A stretch of 64,000 nt of DNA, taken from PRO6 sp049646625 (GTDB taxonomy: Bacteria > Pseudomonadota > Alphaproteobacteria > Rhizobiales > Xanthobacteraceae). The stretch is from NCBI GenBank assembly GCA_049646625.1, contig JBARWE010000219.1:7863-71862 (forward strand). Reading direction: 5' to 3'. Shown one piece after another: positions 24,966 through 33,331 of this stretch. The notes under the pieces are model-generated. The model did not search any database, had not been told where the DNA came from, and saw only the letters and a list, made by a program, of their open reading frames with translations. Position 1 is the first letter of the stretch. Each line of letters opens with the position of its first letter. A program made the position numbers and the translations under genes.

Positions 24966-27355
24966 GTGCGCCGGTTAACTTGCGCTTTGTCTCGCGTAAC
25001 CGCCGCGTCCGTGAGGACCGCCGCTTCGTCACCGGCAATGGCTGCTACGTTGCCGACGTCGCGCTGGCCGACGTTCTGCACGTCGCGCTGGTGCCATCGC
25101 AGTACCCGGCAGCGCGCATCGAGGCGATCGACATCAGCGCCGCACAGGCAATGCCAGGAGTACATTACGTCCTGCTCGGCGAGGAACTGGCGGCCGCTAC
25201 CGATCCGCTAATGAACGGTCTTCACACGCCCGAGGTGAAGCGCTATCCGCTCGCCGTCGGCCAGGTCCGCTACGCCGGCGAGTGGGTCGCCGCCGTGGTG
25301 GCCGACAGCCGCGCGCAGGCCGAAGACGCGGCGGAGCGGGTCCGCGTAACCTACCAGCCGCTGCCGTTTGTCATCGATCCAGAAGAAGCGCTCAAGCCGG
25401 ACAGCCCGGCCGTCCATTCGGCTCACGGCTCGAATGTCCTGCTCAACAAAACTTTTGTCTGGGGTGATGTCGACAAGCATTTCGCCGAGGCCGAACGCAC
25501 GCTGTCATTCCGCGTCACCTGGGGCCGCAGTTCGACCGTGCCGATCGAGACTTTCGGCGTCGTCGCGTCGTGGAATCCGTGGCGCGAGGTTCTCGATGTC
25601 TGGGCCTCGATCCAGATGCCGAAATACCCCGAGCAGGTCGCCCGCTCGTTGCGAATTCCGGCCAACAATGTTCGCGTCAATCAGGATATCGATGTCGGCG
25701 GCGCTTATGGCGTCAAGCGCGGCATCAAGCACACCATTCTGGTCGCGTACCTGTCGCGCCGACTCGGACGCCCGGTTCGCCTGATCGAGGATCGCCTCGA
25801 GAATATGCGCGCGGGCGACGCGCAGGGGCCGGAGCGTATCTTCGATGTCGATCTCGCCTTCAATACCGACGGCCTGATCAAATCGATGAAGATGCGGGCG
25901 CTCGACAATGCCGGAGCCTATGCCGGCCGCGCGCCATTCCAGCTCGGCAAGCCGATCGGTGCCATCGTCGGGCCTTATCGTATCGAGAGCGTCAAATACG
26001 TCGCCCAGTCCGTCACCACCAACAAGGGTGTCGAGGAGGCGGTGAAGGGTTTTGGCCAGTCGCCAACCAACTACGCAATTGAGACGGCAATCGAGAAGGT
26101 CGCGCAAGCCACCGGCCTCGACCGCATCGAAGTGCGCCGGCGCAACTTCATCCGTAAGGAAGAGTTTCCTTACCTCATTCCCAGCGGCACCCGCTACGAC
26201 AGCGGCGACTATCACGGCATGGTCGACAAGGTGCTAACCCACGTCGATTACCCGGCGCTGGTGCGCGAGCGTGACCGGCTGCGTGCCTCGGGCCTGCTCG
26301 CCGGCATCGGGCTTGCGGCCTGCCTTGAGCCGAGCGGCGGTAACTCCGCGTTCGAGCCGTTGCTCAATGAAAGGAACAAAACCTCGACCTGGATGGACTC
26401 CTGCCGCATCAATGTCGACGGTGCCGGCTATCTCAGCGCGACCATCCACACGCTGTCGTCCGGCCAGGGTCACGAGACGCTCGCCGCCACGGTGATCGGC
26501 GAAGTTCTGGAGATCAATCCCGACCTGATCCGCATCGTGCGACCCGACTCGCTCGCCTGCCTGCCGTCCAACGCTCCGGTCGGCAGCCGCATGGCGATCA
26601 TGCTCGGCGGAGCGGCATTCCATGCCGCGCGCAAGCTCAAGGAAAAGCTCGTTGCTATTGCCGCGCAACAATTCGGCGTTGCCGCTGGGGAACTGACCTA
26701 CGCGAACGGCGGCGTATCGCATGCGGCAAGCAGCAAGCGGCTGGATTGGGCCGACCTCGTCAACATCGCCCATCGCAACTACCACCTTCTGCCACCAGGT
26801 ATGGAGCCGGGCCTCGAAACCACGCATGTGATGCAGGTGCCGACCGGCACCAAGCTGCCCGAGAACGGCCGCGTGCAGATGTATCCGTGCCACTCGTTCG
26901 AGTTTCACGTCGTACTGGTGGCGATAGATCCGATCCTCGGTAAGCCGGAGATCCGTCGCTATGTCATCGGCCATGATTGCGGCACGATTATCAATCCGCA
27001 CATCGTCAAGGGCATGACCCTCGGCGGCATCGCCCACGGCATCGGCGCGGCGCTGTTTGAGGAATTCGTCTACGACGAGCAGGGCCAGATGACGACGCAG
27101 AGTCTAATGGATTATCTGCTGCCCTCATCGCATGAGGTGCCACAGGTCGAGATCGTGCACCAATGCACGCCTTCGCCGCATACCGTCTTCGGCCAGAAGG
27201 GCGCTGGCGAGAGCGGCTATATGGGAGCACCGGCGGCGATGTCGGGCGCCATCAACGACGCCGTCAGTGCGCTCGGCATTTCCTTCGTCAAACTGCCCAT
27301 CCGCATTTCAGCCATCGGCGATGCCATCGCCGAGGCGCAATCAACCAAGGCATAA
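24962..27355 (+). CDS. Molybdopterin-binding large subunit of a xanthine-dehydrogenase-family hydroxylase
   Basis: This 797-residue subunit has the catalytic Glu in GQKGAGESGYMG near the C-terminus. In place of the AYRCSFR loop of CO dehydrogenase it has KGFGQSPTNYA, without the Cu-binding cysteine, so it does not oxidise CO. The loop is closer to the RGFG type of xanthine dehydrogenase. Such enzymes hydroxylate N-heteroaromatic or related carbons with water. The context (MocR regulator, amidohydrolase, NitT/TauT importer) favours an imported N-heterocycle or similar compound; this is inference. Confidence 0.88.
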   Translation: MSAPVNLRFVSRNRRVREDRRFVTGNGCYVADVALADVLHVALVPSQYPAARIEAIDISAAQAMPGVHYVLLGEELAAATDPLMNGLHTPEVKRYPLAVGQVRYAGEWVAAVVADSRAQAEDAAERVRVTYQPLPFVIDPEEALKPDSPAVHSAHGSNVLLNKTFVWGDVDKHFAEAERTLSFRVTWGRSSTVPIETFGVVASWNPWREVLDVWASIQMPKYPEQVARSLRIPANNVRVNQDIDVGGAYGVKRGIKHTILVAYLSRRLGRPVRLIEDRLENMRAGDAQGPERIFDVDLAFNTDGLIKSMKMRALDNAGAYAGRAPFQLGKPIGAIVGPYRIESVKYVAQSVTTNKGVEEAVKGFGQSPTNYAIETAIEKVAQATGLDRIEVRRRNFIRKEEFPYLIPSGTRYDSGDYHGMVDKVLTHVDYPALVRERDRLRASGLLAGIGLAACLEPSGGNSAFEPLLNERNKTSTWMDSCRINVDGAGYLSATIHTLSSGQGHETLAATVIGEVLEINPDLIRIVRPDSLACLPSNAPVGSRMAIMLGGAAFHAARKLKEKLVAIAAQQFGVAAGELTYANGGVSHAASSKRLDWADLVNIAHRNYHLLPPGMEPGLETTHVMQVPTGTKLPENGRVQMYPCHSFEFHVVLVAIDPILGKPEIRRYVIGHDCGTIINPHIVKGMTLGGIAHGIGAALFEEFVYDEQGQMTTQSLMDYLLPSSHEVPQVEIVHQCTPSPHTVFGQKGAGESGYMGAPAAMSGAINDAVSALGISFVKLPIRISAIGDAIAEAQSTKA

Positions 27356-27366
27356 GAGTTACGCTT

Positions 27367-28341
27367 ATGATTATCGACTGCCACGCCCACCTCGTCCCGC
27401 CCAGCCTGCTTGATGCGATGCGTGCGCAGGCGGCGCAGTTTCCCTCGGTCCGCCTGATCGAGGACGGCGGTAGCCTCGCCTTCTCGTTTGCCGGTGGCAA
27501 GCCGACGCGGCCGGTCTCCAAAGGGTTGAGCGACATTCCAGCACGGCTGCGCTGGATGGATGAGCAGACTATCGATCGCCAAGTCAATGGCGCATGGCTT
27601 GATATGTTCGGCTATGAAATTCCCGCCGCGGAAGGTGCGCGCTGGTCGCGGCTGATTAACGAGCATCTTGCCCGTACCGCCAAGGCCGAGCCGCGGCTGC
27701 TGGCGCTGGCGACCGTGCCGCTGCAGGATGGCGCGGTGGCAGCCGAGGTGCTGCGCGAGGCGCACGGCAACGGCTTCAAAGGCGTGATGATCGGCACCCA
27801 GCCCAAGGGCGTCGGCGGCGTGCTCGACGATCCGTCGCTGATACCATTCTGGGAGACCGCCAACGAGCTTGGCTCGGTCGTCTTCATCCATCCGGTGTTC
27901 GAAAGCGGCGACAACCGCGTCCACGACTATGGCATGGCCAACGCCGTCGGCCGCATCACGGATACGCTGATCGCGGTGTCGCGCCTGATCTATGCCGGCC
28001 ACGTCACGCGCTACGCCAACACACGAATAGTTGTCGGCATCGGCGGCGCGGCGCTGCCTTACGTCGTCGGCCGGCTGCGGCGCAACTTCACCGTCAGCAA
28101 GGACAAGCTCGGCGACCCCGATGCGGCGCTGGCGGTGCTCTATTACGACACTATCGTTCAGGATCGGCGTTCGCTGCGTTTTCTCGCCGACGTCGTCGGC
28201 GCCGAGCGCATCATGATGGGTTCGGACATGCCATTCCCGATCGGCGATCTCGCGCCGCTTCAGATCGTTGCCGACACTGGCTTCTCCGAAGCGGAGTGTC
28301 GCGCCATCAATGGCGGACTCGCCGCCCGGCTGTTGGCCTGA
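27367..28341 (+). CDS. Amidohydrolase, ACMS-decarboxylase-like
   Basis: This 324-residue TIM-barrel metal-dependent hydrolase of the amidohydrolase_2 group has the first metal motif DCHAHLVPP at residues 4-12, FIHPVFE in the middle and MMGSDMPFPIG near the end, with the metal-binding Asp. Relatives decarboxylate or hydrolyse ring-cleavage or hydroxylated aromatic products. It follows the large subunit by 11 bp and probably acts on the hydroxylated product. Confidence 0.85.
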   Translation: MIIDCHAHLVPPSLLDAMRAQAAQFPSVRLIEDGGSLAFSFAGGKPTRPVSKGLSDIPARLRWMDEQTIDRQVNGAWLDMFGYEIPAAEGARWSRLINEHLARTAKAEPRLLALATVPLQDGAVAAEVLREAHGNGFKGVMIGTQPKGVGGVLDDPSLIPFWETANELGSVVFIHPVFESGDNRVHDYGMANAVGRITDTLIAVSRLIYAGHVTRYANTRIVVGIGGAALPYVVGRLRRNFTVSKDKLGDPDAALAVLYYDTIVQDRRSLRFLADVVGAERIMMGSDMPFPIGDLAPLQIVADTGFSEAECRAINGGLAARLLA

Positions 28342-28356
28342 CCGGCGGAGATACGC

Positions 28357-28824
28357 ATGAAGCTCGATATTAGCGGAACAGAAACGATCGCGTCTCCGGT
28401 CGAAGTGGTTTGGCAGGCGCTCAACGATCCACAAGTGCTGACCCGCTGCGTTCCCGGCTGCAAGGCAATGACCGAAATCGCTCCCGATACTTATAAGCTT
28501 GATATGCAGTTGCGAGTTGCCGCGGTGTCCGGTTCGTTCGAGGGCGAAATCAGCCTGTTCGACAAGGCGCCGCCGACCGTCTGCAACATCAAGGTGTCCG
28601 GAGCCGGAACGCTCGGTCATGGCAACGGCACAGCGCGTTTTGAACTGACCGCCGACGGCGACGCCGCCGCGCGCCTCACCTATCAGGGCAGTGGCGAGAT
28701 CGGCGGCCTTGTCGCCGGCGTCGGCCAGCGCATTCTCAGTAGCGTTTCCAAGCATCTGATCGGCCGGTTCTTCACCGCCCTGCGCAAGGAGTTCGAACCG
28801 TCGATGGACAAGACCGCGACCTAA
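28357..28824 (+). CDS. CoxG-like SRPBCC family protein
   Basis: This 155-residue START/SRPBCC-fold protein of the CoxG family (PVEVVWQALNDPQVLTRCVPG) lacks the C-terminal hydrophobic extension seen in the cox-cluster copy at 31835. CoxG-type proteins accompany molybdenum hydroxylases. Recruiting the enzyme to the membrane has been proposed for the CO dehydrogenase case. It is the second, independent CoxG paralogue in the window. Confidence 0.85.
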   Translation: MKLDISGTETIASPVEVVWQALNDPQVLTRCVPGCKAMTEIAPDTYKLDMQLRVAAVSGSFEGEISLFDKAPPTVCNIKVSGAGTLGHGNGTARFELTADGDAAARLTYQGSGEIGGLVAGVGQRILSSVSKHLIGRFFTALRKEFEPSMDKTAT

Positions 28825-28845
28825 CGCGGCGGACGATCCGCCGCG
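28825..28845 (+). terminator. Hairpin after the hydroxylase genes
   Basis: CGCGGCGGA (28825-28833) pairs perfectly with TCCGCCGCG (28837-28845) around a 3-nt loop, directly after the CoxG-like stop codon. No T-run follows. It could be an attenuator or mRNA stabiliser between the enzyme genes and the importer genes. Confidence 0.6.
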
Positions 28846-28912
28846 ACGATAGGAGGCCGGTGAGACGTAACGACACTGCAGTCATAATGAACTGAACAAA
28901 GGGAGGGCTATC

Positions 28913-29884
28913 ATGAAGAAAATTCTATTCGGTCTTGCTGGATTCGCGACGGTATTGTCGCTGTCTCCTGCGTACGCGCAAACACCGGTTCCGCTGTCGA
29001 TCGTCGTATTCGGTCCGCCGTCGCTCGGCGCATTCCTGCCGCCGGTTATCAAAGCCCATAAGCTCGATGAGAAACACGGCCTTGCCATCAAGTTCGAGGA
29101 GCGGACGCCGGACGCTTACGCCGCACAGTTCAACTCCGGTGAGTTTAAGCTCGGCGGTAGCGCGGCGCTGCTCACCGTCGGGCTTGCCGATACGCGCGGC
29201 ATCAAGGTGACCTACCTGTTCAACCTGTTCGACTTCTGGGGCGCGGTGGTGACGTCGCGGTCGGACATCAAGACGGTGAAGGACCTCGAAGGCAAGGATA
29301 TCGCTGCGGCGAAGGGGACCACCAACTATGTGATGTTCGAGTGGTTCGCGCGCCAGCTCGGCGCCGATCCGTCGAAGTTCTCGGTGGTCAACACGGCAAC
29401 GCCGGGTCTCGTCGGCTACGCGATGGCCGACCGCGCCACTGCCATCCAGCTCTGGGAGCCAGCCTACACCACGTTGATCACGCGCAAGCCGGACATCCGC
29501 ACCATCGATCTGCATATCGCCGATCGCTGGAAAAAGTTCACCGGCAGCACCAACATTCCCTATCTCGGCGTCGCCGCGCATATCGACTGGGTTAAGAAGA
29601 ATCCTACCCTGGTGTCCAAGTTGTACGCTGCCTACAAGGACGCCGCCGAGTGGGTCGCGGCCAATCCCGATGAGGCAGCAAAGCTGATTGCCGCCAAGGG
29701 CACGGACGAACAGCGCCAGGCCATCGCCACGCTCATTCGCGCTAATAACCGGCTCGGTATGAACGTCAAGTGGGCGTCGGACGTGAAGAAGGAAATCACG
29801 CAGGTTTACGCGGCGGGCAAATCGTCGTCGTTCCTTGCCTCTGATCCCGACAGTTCGACCATCTACCAGGCTTCCGGAAAATGA
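28913..29884 (+). CDS. NitT/TauT-type ABC transporter substrate-binding protein
   Basis: This 323-residue periplasmic protein has a signal peptide (MKKILFGLAGFATVLSL, cleaved near AYAQ) and an SsuA/NMT1-like fold (GSAALLTVGLADTRGIK). Family members bind sulfonates, nitrate, pyrimidine precursors or aromatic acids. The ribosome-binding site is AGGGAGGGCTATC. Linkage to the hydroxylase operon suggests that it captures the hydroxylase substrate. Confidence 0.87.
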   Translation: MKKILFGLAGFATVLSLSPAYAQTPVPLSIVVFGPPSLGAFLPPVIKAHKLDEKHGLAIKFEERTPDAYAAQFNSGEFKLGGSAALLTVGLADTRGIKVTYLFNLFDFWGAVVTSRSDIKTVKDLEGKDIAAAKGTTNYVMFEWFARQLGADPSKFSVVNTATPGLVGYAMADRATAIQLWEPAYTTLITRKPDIRTIDLHIADRWKKFTGSTNIPYLGVAAHIDWVKKNPTLVSKLYAAYKDAAEWVAANPDEAAKLIAAKGTDEQRQAIATLIRANNRLGMNVKWASDVKKEITQVYAAGKSSSFLASDPDSSTIYQASGK

Positions 29885-30693
29885 CCGGTTCCACGCAGAC
29901 GATGCCGTCGCCGCAGCTTGCTACGCTGGCTGCGACGGCCAAGCGGGTGGGGTCGCTGGCGCTGCCGTTTATCGCTGTCGCCGTGGTCTGGCAGATTGCC
30001 GGGCTGTTTTTCCCGCGGTTCCTGTTTCCGTCGCTGATCGACGTCTTCTGGCGCTGCGTCGAAATCCTGGTGACCGGCTCCATGCTGAGCGACGTCATTG
30101 CTACCGTGCTGCGCATTCTTGGCGGCCTGGTCGGCGCGTTCGTCTGCGGCAGCCTGGTCGCGCTGGTAATGGCGCGATCGGCGGCCGCCGATCGCTTCCT
30201 GGCGCCGATCCTATCGTTACTTCAGGGCATTCCTGCGCTGTCCTGGGTGGTGTTCGCCATCATCTGGTTTCATGGCATCGAGTTCCGCATCTTCTTCATC
30301 ATGGTGGTGACGACGCTGCCGGCATTCACGTTCCAGGTGCTAGGCGCGCTGCGGGCGATGTCCAAGGACCTGACCGAGATGGTGCTCAGCTTCCGGCCGA
30401 CACGCATGAAGCTGTTCCGTGCGATGATTCTGCCGGCAGTGCTGCCGGACATCCTGACTGCCTGGAAGGTCAACCTTGGTAATGCGTCGCGCGTCGTCGT
30501 CGTCGCCGAACTGGTCGGCGCCACCGGCGGCATCGGCTATGAGCTTCTTCAGCAGCAACAACTCTTTGATATGGCGGGAGCACTCGCATGGACGCTGCAA
30601 ATCGTGTTTTTTGTGCTGATTATGCAGACGGTGTTGACCCTGATCGAGAACACGGCCTTCCGCTATCGCGCGGTGTCGGAGCGCTCGATGTGA
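29881..30693 (+). CDS. NitT/TauT-type ABC transporter permease
   Basis: This 270-residue BPD_transp_1 family permease has about six spans and the EAA-like loop near residues 160-185 (MVLSFRPTRMKLFRAMILPAV). It overlaps the substrate-binding gene by 4 bp and the ATPase gene by 4 bp. Confidence 0.9.
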   Translation: MTGSTQTMPSPQLATLAATAKRVGSLALPFIAVAVVWQIAGLFFPRFLFPSLIDVFWRCVEILVTGSMLSDVIATVLRILGGLVGAFVCGSLVALVMARSAAADRFLAPILSLLQGIPALSWVVFAIIWFHGIEFRIFFIMVVTTLPAFTFQVLGALRAMSKDLTEMVLSFRPTRMKLFRAMILPAVLPDILTAWKVNLGNASRVVVVAELVGATGGIGYELLQQQQLFDMAGALAWTLQIVFFVLIMQTVLTLIENTAFRYRAVSERSM

Positions 30694-31457
30694 GCTACAC
30701 CCTCAACGATGCAGGCGTGGCGATCCATCTTGGCGGGGTGTCCAAGATCTTTGGCAAGGCCGGCAGCTCGACGGCATTCCGCGCCGTCGATGATCTCGAT
30801 CTCGATGTGCGCTCCGGCGAAATGCTGGCGGTGCTTGGCAAGACCGGCTGCGGCAAGTCGACCATCTTCAATATGGTTGCCGGCCTGACCGAGCCGACGA
30901 GCGGCACCGTTCGCGTCAACGGCCACGACCCGTTCAAGAACTTCAACGCCTTTCGCGGCGAAATCGCTATCGTATTTCAGGGCGATCGGCTGTTGCCATG
31001 GCGGACCGCGCTCGCCAATGTCGAGCTTGGGCTTGAGATTCTCGACATGCCGGCCAAGGAGCGGCGCGACATCGCGCAGCTCTGGCTGACCAAGCTCGGA
31101 CTAGATGGCCATGAACGCGATTTCCCGCACGCGCTGTCCGGCGGCATGCGCCAGCGCGTCTCGATCGCCCGCGCCTTCGCTACCAATGCGAGTATCCTGT
31201 TGTGCGACGAGCCATTCTCGGCGCTCGATGAGATTACCGCCAACCGTCTGCGCGGCGAGTTTCTCAAGCTCGTCAAGGAAAACGGCAAGACCGCTGTTTT
31301 CATCACGCACTCCATCAACGAGGCGCTGCAGATCGGCGATCGCATCGTCGTGCTGAAACGGCCGGCCAAGATCGCCTACGACGTCAATCTCGCCAATGCC
31401 ACAGCGGCCGACAAGCAGGCGATCCGTGAGCGGATCGAGGAAATCCTGTCAGCGTGA
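30690..31457 (+). CDS. NitT/TauT-type ABC transporter ATP-binding protein
   Basis: This 255-residue SsuB/TauB-like ATPase has Walker A GKTGCGKST, the signature SGGMRQRVSIARA, Walker B ILLCDEPFSALD and the switch histidine in FITHSINEA. The GTG start at 30690 forms a GTGA overlap with the permease stop. An upstream in-frame region lies within the permease and is not coding in this frame. It is the last gene of the operon; debris follows. Confidence 0.9.
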   Translation: MSYTLNDAGVAIHLGGVSKIFGKAGSSTAFRAVDDLDLDVRSGEMLAVLGKTGCGKSTIFNMVAGLTEPTSGTVRVNGHDPFKNFNAFRGEIAIVFQGDRLLPWRTALANVELGLEILDMPAKERRDIAQLWLTKLGLDGHERDFPHALSGGMRQRVSIARAFATNASILLCDEPFSALDEITANRLRGEFLKLVKENGKTAVFITHSINEALQIGDRIVVLKRPAKIAYDVNLANATAADKQAIRERIEEILSA

Positions 31458-31515
31458 TTGATCCGCTCCTTTCTGAGTGGCCCATGGACTATCATCGTCT
31501 GGGCCGGGAAGGACG

Positions 31516-31620
31516 TTGACCGGGATCACGAAAGTCGATGCCGGTGGCGGCAACGACACTGTCTATTCGGCAACCAGCATAAGCGGTCATGTCGTCTACG
31601 ACGGCAATGCCGGTACGGAC
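31516..31620 (+). pseudogene. RTX-type calcium-binding repeat fragment
   Basis: This short open segment of 35 codons reads VDAGGGNDTVYSATSISG, then a second partial repeat (YDGNAGTD). The GGxGxD-like nonapeptide style belongs to hemolysin-type RTX proteins. There is no start or continuation, so it is only a fragment of a lost large secreted protein. It abuts the alcohol dehydrogenase fragment on the other strand. Confidence 0.5.
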
Positions 31621-31621
31621 A

Positions 31622-31736
31622 GGCGGAAGGTCTCATAGGCGCCCATGATCCGGTCGAAGCCGAAGCGATGCGTGATCGGGCGCAACGGGTCGATTTTCTT
31701 CGCCTGCACGGTTTTCAAAAGCATCGGCGTGTATCG
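31622..31736 (-). pseudogene. Zinc-type alcohol dehydrogenase C-terminal fragment
   Basis: On the minus strand the frame reads TPMLLKTVQAKKIDPLRPIT followed by HRFGFDRIMGAYETF, the typical C-terminal end of medium-chain zinc alcohol dehydrogenases. The rest of the gene is missing. The stretch 31737-31834 shows nothing further. With the RTX fragment it marks a rearrangement junction next to the cox cluster end. Confidence 0.6.
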
Positions 31737-31834
31737 CAACAGCCGTAACTATAGCGCACGACCGTGGCGACCAGTTATGGAGGGCGGAGGCAGGCAGTCG
31801 CTATCCGGTTGAGATCGGCTGCCGCTTCATCCGG

Positions 31835-32476
31835 TCAGACGGAACCGGGCGTGCCTAACGCATGAGCGGCGGCGGACTGGCTGCAAATGGTGTCCGGCAG
31901 GGCTTGTGCGTGGTGGATACCGGTCACGCAACACCAGTTCGCGCCGGACATCATCAGAAGGCCGATCACCGCCGAGGTTCCGGTAAGTTTCGCAAGCCAC
32001 CCCGCCTTACCCTGTTGCTGCGGCTGAGCCGTCGTGCCGGAGACTTTCTCCGCAAAGGAGTCAAAGAACTGGCCGGCAAGTTTTTTGGCCGTCGAATCGA
32101 TCAGCCGCCCGCCGAGTTGCGCGATCTTGCCGCCGACCTGGGCGTCGACGGTATAGTGCAGGATGGTGACATCGTCGCTTTCGGCCTCCAGCCGCACGAC
32201 AGCCCCGCCTTTGGCGAATCCCGCGACGCCGCCGGACCCTTCGCCAGAAATCCGGTAGCCGTTCGGCGCATCGATCTCCGATAGCGTCACCTTGCCGCCG
32301 AAGCTCGCTTTCACCGGCCCGACCTTGAGGACAACCGTTGCGGTCATCTCGTTCGGGGCGGTCATGTCGAGGCTTTGGCAGCCGGGAATGCAGGCTTTCA
32401 ACACCTCGGGATCGTTGAGGGCCGCCCACACCTTGTCTTGCGATGCGGGAATCCGTTGGCTGTCGTTCATCTGCAT
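31835..32476 (-). CDS. coxG: CoxG, SRPBCC-family CO dehydrogenase accessory protein
   Basis: This 213-residue protein has an N-terminal SRPBCC domain (DKVWAALNDPEVLKACIPGC) and a C-terminal hydrophobic stretch (GTSAVIGLLMMSGANW), as expected for CoxG, which is proposed to anchor CO dehydrogenase to the membrane. The last about 25 residues lack family character, so the end may have been altered at the rearrangement junction that follows. It is the last cox gene present; coxH, coxI and coxK of the O. carboxidovorans cluster are not found. Confidence 0.85.
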   Translation of the reverse strand: MQMNDSQRIPASQDKVWAALNDPEVLKACIPGCQSLDMTAPNEMTATVVLKVGPVKASFGGKVTLSEIDAPNGYRISGEGSGGVAGFAKGGAVVRLEAESDDVTILHYTVDAQVGGKIAQLGGRLIDSTAKKLAGQFFDSFAEKVSGTTAQPQQQGKAGWLAKLTGTSAVIGLLMMSGANWCCVTGIHHAQALPDTICSQSAAAHALGTPGSV

Positions 32477-32486
32477 GGTGCGATCC

Positions 32487-33323
32487 TCAGTGGTCCGAAG
32501 GAGAGGCGGGATTGCGCTGGCCGCGCCGGCGCTCAGTCGTGATCTCCGCAAGGATCGACATCGCGATTTCTTCCGGCGTGATGGCGCCGAGGTCGAGGCC
32601 GGCCGGCGCCTTGATGCGGTCGAGCGCCGCCGCCGCAATGCCCGTGTCGATCAGCTTGTCGCGCAGCGCCGTCATCTTGCGGCGACTGCCGACAAAGGCG
32701 TGGTAAGCGGCGTCGATGGTCAGCGCGGTTTTCAGCGCCGCCTCGTCGCCCTTGCCCTGGGTCGAGACGACGACGAAGCGTTTCGCTTCGTTGAGGTAGC
32801 CCGGCTCGAAGCCGTCGACGCGAACATCGGCGTCGGGCGTCTCGGCGAAATCGGACGATGGCGCCGCGATCGTCACATGATAGCCCAGCGCCCGCGCCTG
32901 CGTCGCAAGCGACAGGGCCACCGGGCTGGCACCGAGGATGACCAGCGAGGGATGAGGCAAGACCGGCTCCACGAAGATATCCATGGTGCCCTTGCTAGGG
33001 CACATGTTGTTGGCAAAACGGATACCGTCGCGGCTTTCGCCCGGCCTGACCCCGAGTTCGGCCAGCAGGTTCTCCGGTTGCACCGAGATCATGCGCGGCT
33101 CGCCGTCGCTCAACGCTTCCCGTGCCGCCCTGAGCACCGCGCCACGCGCGCAGCCGCCGCCGATCCAGCCGGCGACGATGGTGCCGTCGGGGCGGATCAC
33201 CGCCTTGGCGCCGGCCTTGGCGGCGGTCACCGAGACGGTGCGAACCACGGTGGCAAGTGCAAACGGCTGTTCGTCCGCCTTCAGTTGCGCAACGAGATCG
33301 ATCACTTCGACGTGCGCGGTCAT
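32487..33323 (-). CDS. coxF: XdhC/CoxF family maturation protein
   Basis: This 278-residue XdhC-family protein has an N-terminal XdhC/CoxI domain (GGCARGAVLRAAREAL) and a Rossmann-like C-terminal domain (LVILGASPVALSLATQ). In molybdenum hydroxylase systems these proteins bind and deliver the processed molybdopterin cofactor. The position after coxE matches coxF. The ribosome-binding site is AGGAGCGATC. Confidence 0.88.
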   Translation of the reverse strand: MTAHVEVIDLVAQLKADEQPFALATVVRTVSVTAAKAGAKAVIRPDGTIVAGWIGGGCARGAVLRAAREALSDGEPRMISVQPENLLAELGVRPGESRDGIRFANNMCPSKGTMDIFVEPVLPHPSLVILGASPVALSLATQARALGYHVTIAAPSSDFAETPDADVRVDGFEPGYLNEAKRFVVVSTQGKGDEAALKTALTIDAAYHAFVGSRRKMTALRDKLIDTGIAAAALDRIKAPAGLDLGAITPEEIAMSILAEITTERRRGQRNPASPSDH

Positions 33324-33331
33324 GATCGCTC

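Noticed and set aside
24962..27355. Second CO dehydrogenase large subunit
   Set aside because: It lacks the AYRCSFR cysteine loop and has KGFGQSP instead, so it belongs to the wider xanthine dehydrogenase family and not to form I CO dehydrogenase.
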